From the IMG/VR virus record IMGVR_UViG_3300019755_000013, positions 1-29,851 of that record: 29,851 bases of DNA; one strand, written 5' to 3'. Position 1 is the stretch's first letter; every line of letters begins with the position of its first letter. Made by a program: the position numbers and the translations under genes. This document shows positions 12,401 through 20,340 of this stretch, piece by piece. This DNA comes from a virus. Under the pieces are notes generated by a model. The model worked only from the letters and a program-made list of their open reading frames with translations, was not told the DNA's origin and searched no databases.

Positions 12401-12649
12401 ATGATGGATAAACAAACAGCGATAGCAAGTTACACAGCGAGCATTGGTACAGCGGCAGGCGGTTTGATGTCACTCAACAATATAGCGCTCATGTTGGGTA
12501 TTGCGTTTGCAGCAGGTACATTCATTGTGAATTGGTACAGTCATGCGCAAAAAATCAAAAGCGACAAAGCAAAGCGCAAAGAAGATGCGGAATTTCACGC
12601 AGCACGCATGGCATCATTGAAAAACAAATGTGACATAGATGAAATTTAA
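12401..12649 (+). CDS. Holin, class II / pinholin-like
   Basis: 82 aa with paired start codons (ATGATG). Helix 1 (residues about 6-25) is weakly hydrophobic and rich in Ala, Gly, Ser and Thr, like the SAR-type first helix of the S21 pinholin. Helix 2 (about 28-46) is more hydrophobic with small residues (LMLGIAFAAGTF). A charged, mostly basic tail follows. It would make small holes that depolarise the membrane and activate the SAR endolysin at 9751. It lies about 2.1 kb from the endolysin, just before the terminase genes, overlapping the small subunit gene by 11 bases. Confidence 0.75.
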   Translation: MMDKQTAIASYTASIGTAAGGLMSLNNIALMLGIAFAAGTFIVNWYSHAQKIKSDKAKRKEDAEFHAARMASLKNKCDIDEI

Positions 12650-13172
12650 AAAATACGACTGGACGGGCTTTTCAGATAGAGATCGCATTTTTTGTTACGA
12701 ATATTTAGTTGAAAAAAATAAAACTCAGTGTGCGATTAATGCTGGATTCTCTAAAAAATCAGCGCAACAACAATCACAGCGCGTTTATGCCAAATGCAAA
12801 GAGCGCATTATTGAAATGATGGAAGACATTGCAGAGCCGCACCAAGTAACAGCAGACAGAATTATTCAAGAGCTAGCAAAAGTTGGCTTTATGAATGCTC
12901 AAGATTTCTTTGATAATGACGGTCGTCCTATTCCAATTCAAAAGTTAGATGCTGATATATCGAGCAATATCGCAGGTATGAAAGTTCGCACTGAAAGTGA
13001 CGAAGAAGGCGATGTGTCTACAGTTATTGAATACAAGCTTTGCGACAAAATAGATGCGCTTAAGTTACTCGGTCAAAACCTACAAATGTTCACTCGTAAA
13101 CTAATCATAGACGATAAACGACCTAAAGTTATCGTTAAAGATATGACTGGCCGCAAAAAAAGGCTGAAATAA
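12639..13172 (+). CDS. terS: Terminase small subunit
   Basis: 177 aa; starts inside the holin gene. Residues about 10-60 read as the helix-turn-helix of the Terminase_2 family (FSDRDRIFCYEYLVEKN, then CAINAGFSKKSAQQQSQRV), followed by oligomerisation helices and a basic end (DMTGRKKRLK). It should recognise the packaging site and deliver DNA to the large subunit encoded two bases downstream. Confidence 0.85.
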   Translation: MKFKKYDWTGFSDRDRIFCYEYLVEKNKTQCAINAGFSKKSAQQQSQRVYAKCKERIIEMMEDIAEPHQVTADRIIQELAKVGFMNAQDFFDNDGRPIPIQKLDADISSNIAGMKVRTESDEEGDVSTVIEYKLCDKIDALKLLGQNLQMFTRKLIIDDKRPKVIVKDMTGRKKRLK

Positions 13173-13173
13173 T

Positions 13174-14679
13174 GTGTCAGAACAAACAACGTATGAGTTT
13201 TTATATGCACCGCAGGGCGATGTACTAGACGAGTATTATACAAGTCGAGATAGAGTTACGTTAATTATGGGGCCTCTTGGCTCTGGTAAAACAACTGTTT
13301 CTTGTATGCGAGTGTTTGATCAAATATGCGAGCAAGAGCCAGACGCACACGGAACACGTAAAAGCCGTTGGATAGCGGTTAGAAATACTTATCCTGATTT
13401 GACAGGCACAACGATAAAAGATTGGTCTGATTTATATCACAACGAGCATACCAATTTAGGCAAATTCAACAAAGACTTTCCACCTACACATCATTTAGAT
13501 TTTGATTTAGACGATGGTACGAGAGTGATTGCTGAAGTTGTTTTTCTCGCGCTTGACAGACCGGATTCAGTTAGAAAACTTCGCGGTTTACAGGCAACAG
13601 GATTCTGGCTAAACGAAGTTAAAGAGCTAGACAAATCAATTGTTGATATGTGTGATGGCCGCCATGGTCGTTATCCTAAAGATGTAAATCCCACGTGGCA
13701 AGGCATTATAGGCGATACAAACGCGCCTGACACTGACCATTGGTATTACGAGTTAGCTGAAACAAAAACGCCTGATGATTGGAAGTTTTTAAAACAACCA
13801 GGTGGTGTTATTGGTGAAGTTGTTGGTGATAATCCAGCAACACGAACAACAAAATGGAAACCTAACCTTAACGCTGAAAACATTAATAACCTGCCTGATG
13901 GTTATTACATAAAAATGATTCAGGGTAAAAAAGACGATTGGATCAGGGTTAACTTAGCCAACGAATACGGCAGCGTTTCAACGGGCAAACCAATTTATCA
14001 GGGTGTTTGGAATGATGCGTTGCACGTTTCTGCGCATCGTTTATTACCGATTCCAATAGTTAACAAACTCTTGTTAGGGTTCGATTTCGGTCGTACTCCT
14101 GCTTGTATTGTCGGTCAGTTAATGCCAAACGGTAAATTGCGTGTATTACGAGAATTGATTGCTACAAGTATGGGTATTCGCTCATTCATGGATAAGTCAG
14201 TTTTGCCTTGTTTGAAAAAAGATTTCCATATGTTTGATATTAAAGACATGGAGGCGTATGGCGATCCAAGCGGTATTGCCAAGTCAGGAAATGATGAGAA
14301 TAGTCCTATTGGGATTATGAACGATGAGTACAACTTAACCACTTACCCAACGGCGACAAACATTCCTCTTAGACGTTGGGAATCGGTGAATGATTTCTTG
14401 ATGAATACCATTGACGGCGTACAAGCGTTTGAGCTTAGTAATTGCTGTGCAGTGCTAAGAAAAGGCTTTAACGGTGGCTATCAGTTCAGGCGGTTAAACG
14501 TTTCGGGCGAAAAGTATGCCGAAGCAGCAGACAAAAACAAATTTTCTCATCCTCACGATGCGCTTCAATACTTGGCGCAGGGCGCGCAGGGTGAAATTAA
14601 CTACGAGTGGCTAGATCAACATTTAGCAAATAGCGACAGCAATCAATCAGTCATAGCAGATCAAACGAGCGGATATTAA
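13174..14679 (+). CDS. terL: Terminase large subunit
   Basis: 501 aa from a GTG at 13174, directly after the small subunit stop. The ATPase half has Walker A GPLGSGKTT at 33-41 and a Walker B-like FWLNEV with Glu148. The RNase H-like nuclease half shows acidic residues D304 (FDFGRTPA), D364 (YGDPSG) and D462 (HPHDALQYL). It powers DNA packaging into the prohead through the portal and cuts the concatemer. The portal start codon overlaps its stop (TAATG). Confidence 0.93.
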   Translation: MSEQTTYEFLYAPQGDVLDEYYTSRDRVTLIMGPLGSGKTTVSCMRVFDQICEQEPDAHGTRKSRWIAVRNTYPDLTGTTIKDWSDLYHNEHTNLGKFNKDFPPTHHLDFDLDDGTRVIAEVVFLALDRPDSVRKLRGLQATGFWLNEVKELDKSIVDMCDGRHGRYPKDVNPTWQGIIGDTNAPDTDHWYYELAETKTPDDWKFLKQPGGVIGEVVGDNPATRTTKWKPNLNAENINNLPDGYYIKMIQGKKDDWIRVNLANEYGSVSTGKPIYQGVWNDALHVSAHRLLPIPIVNKLLLGFDFGRTPACIVGQLMPNGKLRVLRELIATSMGIRSFMDKSVLPCLKKDFHMFDIKDMEAYGDPSGIAKSGNDENSPIGIMNDEYNLTTYPTATNIPLRRWESVNDFLMNTIDGVQAFELSNCCAVLRKGFNGGYQFRRLNVSGEKYAEAADKNKFSHPHDALQYLAQGAQGEINYEWLDQHLANSDSNQSVIADQTSGY

Positions 14680-16898
14680 TGAAACCAGAATCAAACAAAT
14701 ACGAGCATGATTACGATGAAGATAGCAAAATCGACATGCTTGCGATGGAGCTTGAGCGTAAATTAACGCAAGTGATCAACGATAGAACTGTTATTGATAG
14801 CCGCATGGTTGAAGATTTAAAAAACTACCACGGTAAATATGACGACAAAATAGTAAAAGAGTTGAAAGAGGCTAAACGCTCGCATCCTTTCATTAAATTA
14901 ACGCGCGCTAAAACAAACGCTGGCGAATCACAATTAGTTGATTTGTTATTTCCTAATGATGATAAAAACTACGGTATAGCGCCAACGCCAATGCCTGAGC
15001 TTGCAGCTAAAGCAGAAGATGACACTCTAGCAGAAATTGACGGCCAACAGTATCAAGATAAAGAAAAAAGTATTGTAACGCAAGGTGATTTGGCATCGCG
15101 TGAATTAGAAATGATTAAAGAACGCTGTGAAAGAATGGAAGAAACCATTGAAGATCAGCTCGTAGAAAGCAAGTACAACGCTAGAGCTAGGCAAACTATT
15201 CATGATGCGTGCGTGGTTGGTACAGGGATTTTAAAAGGCCCTGTTGTCATGGGGAAAATCGACAAGGTTTATCTTGAGCAAAACGGCACGTTTGAGCTTC
15301 AACTAAAAGAATCGTTTACGCCAGGTGTTGAAGTTGTTCGACCTTGGGATTTTTTCCCTGATTTATCCGCTAGTGATATTAGCGAAGCAGAGTTTACGTA
15401 TGAACGTAGATACATGAGCAAGCAGCAAATAGCAGATTTACCAAAACGCAAAGGTTTTAAAAAAGAGCAAGTGGCTCGCGTGCTTCAAATGACCGCGAAT
15501 CAAACACAGCATACAACTAGTTATCAAGATGATGTTAGAAAGCTCGCAGGGTTAAGCGATACTATCAATGACAGTCGTTTTGAAACATGGGAATACAACG
15601 GGCCTATTGATAACGAAGTTTTACTTGATGTTGGTGCGTTAGACGTTCCTGAAGATGAAGACGAAAGAACAGCTTATTTAGAAGAAGTTAGCGGCGAAGA
15701 AACATTGGCTACCGTATTCTATTGCGGTGGCATTGTCATGGGTGCGCGTGTTCACCTAATGACATACGAAAACTACATGCCGTATCGAGTGTTTAACTGG
15801 GAGCCAGACGATTCAAGTATATTTGGCTACGGCATTCCTCGTATGGTTCGTGACGAGCAAAGTATTTTAAATACGCTTTGGCGCATGATGCTAGATAATG
15901 GCGGTATTACAGCAGGGCCACAAATTGGCTTAAATAAAAAATACATATCTCCTGCTGACGGTAATTGGGAAATAACACCATTTAAACAATGGAATATGAC
16001 TGGCGGTGTCGATGATATTCGTAAAGTTTTTACAACAACTGAATTTAACAGTCATTTAAACGAGCTACAAGGCACGTATCAATTAGCACGAACATTGTTT
16101 GATGAAGTGTCAGGCGTGCCAATGCTACAACAAGGTGAGCAAGGGCAGTCAACGCAAACCCTTGGCGGCATGTCAATGCTAATGAATGCGGCTAACACAG
16201 TGCGCAGAAGACAAGTAAAAGACTGGGATGACAACATCACGAGTCCGTTAATTAGTGATTTTTATCACTGGAACATGAGCCATAACAAAGATACAGAAAT
16301 CAAAGGTGACTATCAGGTAGACGCACGCGGTACTAGTGCGTTACTCGTTAAAGAAACACAAGCCCAAGCATTAACAAACTTTATGAGTGTCGCAGGAAGT
16401 AGCCCAGTGTTTGCACCAGTGTTACAACTTAAAGCGGTTGATATTCTTCGTGAGTGGGTTAAAACGCAAGGTTTGCCAAACACTATCGTGCCAACTGACG
16501 ATGAGCTAGAAGCATACCAAAAACAACAACAAGAACAGCAAGAGCAACAACCGCAAGATCCACAGCTACTAATCGAACAATCACGCATGGAGCAACTTAA
16601 AGCTAAGCAAAATTTTGAAGCGCAAATGTTTGATAAACGCACTCAAATTGAAGCGCAAGAGCAGCAATCAAATATGCAACTGAAACAACAGCAGTTAGCA
16701 GCAGAAATGCAAGGACATCAAAGCAAAGAGCGCGTCGAAATGATGAAGCTTGCGCAAAACGACAAGATTAATAGTGAAAAATTACTCACTGAACTTAAAA
16801 AAGTACAAGCCAATAATGAACAGGATTGGGCTAAGTTTATTGCTGAATTGAAAGTTAAGCAGCAGTCAGGCGAAACAGCTAACTATGGTCTTGAATAA
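14679..16898 (+). CDS. Portal protein
   Basis: 739 aa, in the size range of large podovirus portals (P22 725 aa, N4-like larger). It begins with an acidic N-terminus, contains the usual mixed alpha/beta core (PWDFFPDLSA, …MPYRVFNWEPDDSSIFGYGIPRMV-type segments are typical of this portal family), and ends in a long Gln/Glu/Lys-rich helical region (about 610-735) that probably forms the barrel or crown. Twelve copies would make the packaging and ejection channel. It lies between terminase and scaffold as expected. Confidence 0.88.
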   Translation: MKPESNKYEHDYDEDSKIDMLAMELERKLTQVINDRTVIDSRMVEDLKNYHGKYDDKIVKELKEAKRSHPFIKLTRAKTNAGESQLVDLLFPNDDKNYGIAPTPMPELAAKAEDDTLAEIDGQQYQDKEKSIVTQGDLASRELEMIKERCERMEETIEDQLVESKYNARARQTIHDACVVGTGILKGPVVMGKIDKVYLEQNGTFELQLKESFTPGVEVVRPWDFFPDLSASDISEAEFTYERRYMSKQQIADLPKRKGFKKEQVARVLQMTANQTQHTTSYQDDVRKLAGLSDTINDSRFETWEYNGPIDNEVLLDVGALDVPEDEDERTAYLEEVSGEETLATVFYCGGIVMGARVHLMTYENYMPYRVFNWEPDDSSIFGYGIPRMVRDEQSILNTLWRMMLDNGGITAGPQIGLNKKYISPADGNWEITPFKQWNMTGGVDDIRKVFTTTEFNSHLNELQGTYQLARTLFDEVSGVPMLQQGEQGQSTQTLGGMSMLMNAANTVRRRQVKDWDDNITSPLISDFYHWNMSHNKDTEIKGDYQVDARGTSALLVKETQAQALTNFMSVAGSSPVFAPVLQLKAVDILREWVKTQGLPNTIVPTDDELEAYQKQQQEQQEQQPQDPQLLIEQSRMEQLKAKQNFEAQMFDKRTQIEAQEQQSNMQLKQQQLAAEMQGHQSKERVEMMKLAQNDKINSEKLLTELKKVQANNEQDWAKFIAELKVKQQSGETANYGLE

Positions 16899-17086
16899 TG
16901 AGCTTACTTAATTCAAACGCATGGAAACGCGTTATTAAACAGCTAAAAAAAGACCGTGCTGATTTGTTAGAGCAGCTTGTTCAGCCATTAGAACAGCGCC
17001 AAACAGATACATTACGCGGCAGAATTCAACAGATAGATGACATCATTGAGTGTTATCCGTCTCAAATTAAAAATAACGATACTTAG
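16898..17086 (+). CDS. Small helical protein between portal and scaffold
   Basis: 62 aa; ATG overlaps the portal stop (TAATG). It is almost entirely helical and charged (KRVIKQLKKDRADLLEQL), with two Leu/Gln-rich helices that could form a helical hairpin. Small proteins at this place occur in several podoviruses without known role. An intrinsic terminator follows within about 20 bases. Confidence 0.65.
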   Translation: MSLLNSNAWKRVIKQLKKDRADLLEQLVQPLEQRQTDTLRGRIQQIDDIIECYPSQIKNNDT

Positions 17087-17107
17087 CAACCGCTATCTAT
17101 CACAACC

Positions 17108-17135
17108 AAACCCACGCTTTGTCGTGGGTTTTTTT
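17108..17135 (+). terminator. Intrinsic terminator after portal block
   Basis: AAACCCACG (17108-17116) pairs perfectly with CGTGGGTTT (17123-17131) around a 6-base loop, leading into a run of T to 17135. It lies inside the late operon between portal and scaffold genes. Confidence 0.9.
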
Positions 17136-17167
17136 ATGACTGCAAGAAGCACTCACAAGGAAAATCC

Positions 17168-18097
17168 ATGAAAGAGCAAAATGAAAATCCACGTCTTGAA
17201 AGTAATAGCGAAAGCGACAACGAACAAGATGCGGCAGCGTTATTCACACAACTAGCAAGCCAAGACTCTGACGACTCCGAGCAAGCAAGTGACGAAGATA
17301 CGCTGGACAGTAGCGAAGAAGATAAAAACGACACTGATACAGAAGAAAGCGAACAAGTGAACGTTGAGCAAGGCCAAGCTGACGACCCTTGGGCGCAAGT
17401 AGATGAATCACTACGTAATGAATTTTTAACGTTACAGGCAAACCACAGCAAATTGCAAAACGACCATAAAGCTAATGCTGGACGAGTACAGGCGCTTAAT
17501 CAAAAAGTGGCTGAATTCCAAAAGCAAGTTGAACAGTCAGAGCAATCGCAAGGTAAGCCGACCAGTAATGGCCCTACTGCTGACGACTTAGAAGGTATGA
17601 GCTTCGAAGAAGTTGAACAAGAGTGGCCCGAAGTTGCTGGTTATTTAAAGAAACAACTAGAACAAGGTCAGGCGCAGCTATCAAAGCAGTTTGACGACAA
17701 GCTAAATCAGTTTGCCGAAAAGCTAAATCCTTATGAAGAAATGCGCCAACAGCAGCAGAATGCGCAGCAGCAGCAGCATGTAACAAACGAATTGGAAAGA
17801 CTCAAAAAAGTTCACCCTGATTATCAGCAAGTGGCTAATGACTCTAGATTCCAACAGTGGATTACATCACAACCTGAAACGGTTAAAGCGATGGCTCAAA
17901 GCACGTATGCGGCTGACAACATTGTTTTGTTGAATCTTTACAAAGGTAGTTCGAGCAATCCTGCCCGTACTACGCGATCAAACCTTTCAGATCATGCGGT
18001 CATTCCCAAAAAAGGAAGTGGCCAAAAAATTCAAACCGATCCGAACAACATTGATCCAGTCCAGTTATTTACACACTTAGCATCAAAGAAAAAATAG
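17168..18097 (+). CDS. Scaffolding protein
   Basis: 309 aa; AAGGAAAA before the ATG. Residues 1-75 are very acidic and Ser-rich. The centre (about 80-215) is Gln/Glu-rich coiled coil. The C-terminus is basic (…LASKKK), the usual feature by which scaffolds bind capsid protein. Position between portal and major capsid gene fits. The motif LFTxLAS occurs at both ends: residues 25-31 (LFTQLAS) and 300-306 (LFTHLAS). The family is assigned by composition and position. Confidence 0.8.
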   Translation: MKEQNENPRLESNSESDNEQDAAALFTQLASQDSDDSEQASDEDTLDSSEEDKNDTDTEESEQVNVEQGQADDPWAQVDESLRNEFLTLQANHSKLQNDHKANAGRVQALNQKVAEFQKQVEQSEQSQGKPTSNGPTADDLEGMSFEEVEQEWPEVAGYLKKQLEQGQAQLSKQFDDKLNQFAEKLNPYEEMRQQQQNAQQQQHVTNELERLKKVHPDYQQVANDSRFQQWITSQPETVKAMAQSTYAADNIVLLNLYKGSSSNPARTTRSNLSDHAVIPKKGSGQKIQTDPNNIDPVQLFTHLASKKK

Positions 18098-18106
18098 GAG
18101 ACTACC

Positions 18107-19126
18107 ATGTCTAACAATTATGGTGATTTAGGCGTCGAAGCAGGCGTTTACGCAGAAATGAAAATGCTTGAGCACGCTGAGCCAATTTTAGTTTTAAACA
18201 AATTAGGCGATCACAAGCCTATGCCGAAAAATGCGTCGAAAGTTATTAAATTTCGCCGTCCACAAGCGTTGCCTTTAGCAACAACCCCATTAACCGAAGG
18301 TGTTCGCCCTGCAGGTAGCAACTTTCGCTACGACCGTATTACCGCAACATTGCAACAATACGGCGATTGGATGGAGCTAACCGATGTTGTAGCTGATTTG
18401 CATGAGGATCCTGTTGGTTCTGATATGGCAATGATGGCTGGTGAGCAAGCAGCAGAAACCATTGAAACCGTTTGTTACGGTGAATTGATTGGTGGTACTA
18501 ACGTTATTTACGCTAACGGCTCAGCCCGTGGCGATGTTAATACAACCCTTTCTCTTGGTTCTATTCGTAAAGCTGTACGCACATTAATGTCGAACAAAGC
18601 TAAACGAATAACCAGTATCTTATCTGCCTCACCTATGATTGGAACATCACCAATTGAAGCGGCTTTTGTCGGTATTTGTCACACAGATATGGTGGCGAGC
18701 TTACGCAAAATCACTGGCTTTACTCCTGTTGCTGAATATGGTTCTCGTAAACCGTTATGCGCAGAAGAAGTTGGTAGTATTGAAGATGTACGCTTTGTGT
18801 CTTCGCCGCTATTCAATGCGTGGGCGGATGCTGGTGATGTGAAAGGCTCTGGCGCTACAGAAGCAATTTCAACCACTGGCACTGATGCTGACGTTTACCC
18901 TGTCATCATTATGGGTCAACACGCATTTGGTCACATTGCATTAAAAGGCAATAAAGATGCTGGTGGCGCAATCAAGCCAATGGTGCGCAACCCTGGTAAA
19001 CCAGAAAAAGGTGATGAACTTGGTCAAACAGGCTCAGTAGCGTGGAAAACTTACTACGTAGCTAAAATCTTAAATGATTTATGGATGGTTCGTATCGAGT
19101 GTACCGCGTTAGAAAACCCGTCTTAA
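18107..19126 (+). CDS. Major capsid protein, N4-gp56 family
   Basis: 339 aa; AGGAG ribosome site. The sequence has the HK97-fold N4-gp56 pattern: an early helix with YAEMKMLEHAEPILVL, the FRRPQALPLATTPLTEGVRP segment, the TLQQYGDWMELTDVV strand, and the later MGQHAFGHIALKG and TYYVAKILNDLWMVRIE elements. The length is typical of the family's shorter members. Terminators on both sides of the scaffold-capsid pair suggest it can also be transcribed or balanced separately. Confidence 0.92.
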   Translation: MSNNYGDLGVEAGVYAEMKMLEHAEPILVLNKLGDHKPMPKNASKVIKFRRPQALPLATTPLTEGVRPAGSNFRYDRITATLQQYGDWMELTDVVADLHEDPVGSDMAMMAGEQAAETIETVCYGELIGGTNVIYANGSARGDVNTTLSLGSIRKAVRTLMSNKAKRITSILSASPMIGTSPIEAAFVGICHTDMVASLRKITGFTPVAEYGSRKPLCAEEVGSIEDVRFVSSPLFNAWADAGDVKGSGATEAISTTGTDADVYPVIIMGQHAFGHIALKGNKDAGGAIKPMVRNPGKPEKGDELGQTGSVAWKTYYVAKILNDLWMVRIECTALENPS

Positions 19127-19149
19127 TCTAGAAAATTAACTCAGTAAGC

Positions 19150-19179
19150 AAAAAGCCCACCTAATCCGTGGGCTTTTTT
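19150..19179 (+). terminator. Intrinsic terminator after major capsid gene
   Basis: AAAAAGCCCAC (19150-19160) pairs perfectly with GTGGGCTTTTT (19168-19178) around a 7-base loop; the T-run ends at 19179. Confidence 0.92.
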
Positions 19180-19203
19180 ATTATTATTTTTGGAGAATAA
19201 CAA

Positions 19204-19689
19204 ATGAAAATTACAGCTAAAACAACTAAAGCTGAATTAATAGCATACGCAGCAACAAGCCTTGGCGCAGAATTAAGTGACAGTTTAAGTCGTGACGAAT
19301 TGATTGCCGAAGTTAAAAAACTTGAATCGTCATTAGGTATTGTTAGCGAAAACACAGAAAAAAAAGAGCATGAAGCAACTCAACCAAATGATAACGAAGA
19401 AGTTAAGCCGAAAGGTCGCCCAAAATTCGTTATGTTACGCATTCATACACCGCCAAACAACAATGCTGATGAAGATGCAGAAGAAGACACACACTGTATT
19501 GTTGGTTTTAATGGGCGTAATTATCAAATCGCTTATGATGTAGAAGAAGGCGTAAAAGTACCTTACGGTGTTTATGACATTCTAAAAAATGCAGTGCAAA
19601 AGAAATACCGCAAAGTTAAAGGTAAGCGTGAGTTAAAAGAAGTAAACGAGCAACGTTATAAATTTAACGTTGTAAAAGAAATCTTTTAG
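19204..19689 (+). CDS. Putative head-completion or head-fibre protein with HeH/LEM-like N-terminus
   Basis: 161 aa; GGAGAATAA before the ATG. Residues about 5-42 look like a HeH/LEM/SAP-type helical motif (TTKAELIAYAATS … SRDELIAEVKKLE), found at the N-terminus of several phage head-associated proteins. An acidic linker (45-75) follows, then a compact beta-rich domain (about 75-161) ending in FNVVKEIF. It lies directly after the capsid gene. Role inferred from position. Confidence 0.6.
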   Translation: MKITAKTTKAELIAYAATSLGAELSDSLSRDELIAEVKKLESSLGIVSENTEKKEHEATQPNDNEEVKPKGRPKFVMLRIHTPPNNNADEDAEEDTHCIVGFNGRNYQIAYDVEEGVKVPYGVYDILKNAVQKKYRKVKGKRELKEVNEQRYKFNVVKEIF

Positions 19690-19698
19690 TAGCGCATT

Positions 19699-20340
19699 AT
19701 GACTTTTTTAGAGTTATGCCAGCGTGCCCGACAAGAGTCGGGCATTTCGGGTGATGGTCCCGTTTCAGTACTTAACCAAAAAGCTATTTTACAAAAAGTA
19801 GTTGAGTGGGTTAGGCAAGCAGATATTGATATTCAGCGTTTACAGCTAGATTGGTTGTTTATGTGGCGCATGCAATCAATAACATTTACTGAAGATATTA
19901 ACGAATACGATGCTACAACGTTATTGCTACTTAACTTACGTGAGTTATTGTCAGTTGATATTGCAGGCAACGAGTTATGTTGTTACACGTGGGATGAATT
20001 CAAGCGCGAGAAATACCACTTAGCAACGGAAAAAGGACAGCCAACAGCATACACAATAAAACCCAATGGTTTAATTATGCTATACCCGATACCTAATGCT
20101 GACTATACAGCTACCGCAGAATACAGCTTAAAGCCTCAGTTGATGGTGAATGATGCTGATGTGTCGTTAATCCCTGAAAGCTACCACGACATTATTTTGC
20201 ATAAAGCGCTGATGTATTACTCAAGCCATGAAGAAGATCAAAATTTATATCAAGTCAGTGAATCACGATATGAAATGGTATTAAGTGAATTGGCCGCTAA
20301 TTACCTTCCTCGCATTAAAATGGCAGGTGGCATTCGATAA
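19699..20340 (+). CDS. Head-tail adaptor protein (SU10-adaptor-like)
   Basis: 213 aa, starting 9 bases after the previous gene. The N-terminus (MTFLELCQRARQESGISGDGP, then helices ending DIQRLQLDWLFMW) is characteristic of short-tailed phage adaptors that dock below the portal. A beta-rich middle (residues 60-150) and a C-terminal helix pair follow. The stop overlaps the nozzle-like gene start (TAATG). Confidence 0.8.
   Translation: MTFLELCQRARQESGISGDGPVSVLNQKAILQKVVEWVRQADIDIQRLQLDWLFMWRMQSITFTEDINEYDATTLLLLNLRELLSVDIAGNELCCYTWDEFKREKYHLATEKGQPTAYTIKPNGLIMLYPIPNADYTATAEYSLKPQLMVNDADVSLIPESYHDIILHKALMYYSSHEEDQNLYQVSESRYEMVLSELAANYLPRIKMAGGIR

Noticed and set aside
16313-16642. Minus-strand Cys/Ser-rich frame of 109 codons
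   Set aside because: It is the shadow of the Gln-rich (CAA/CAG) portal C-terminus; cysteine runs arise from antisense reading.
17134-17451. Minus-strand Ser-rich frame opposite the scaffold gene
   Set aside because: It is antisense to the acidic scaffold N-terminus and runs across the terminator at 17108-17135.
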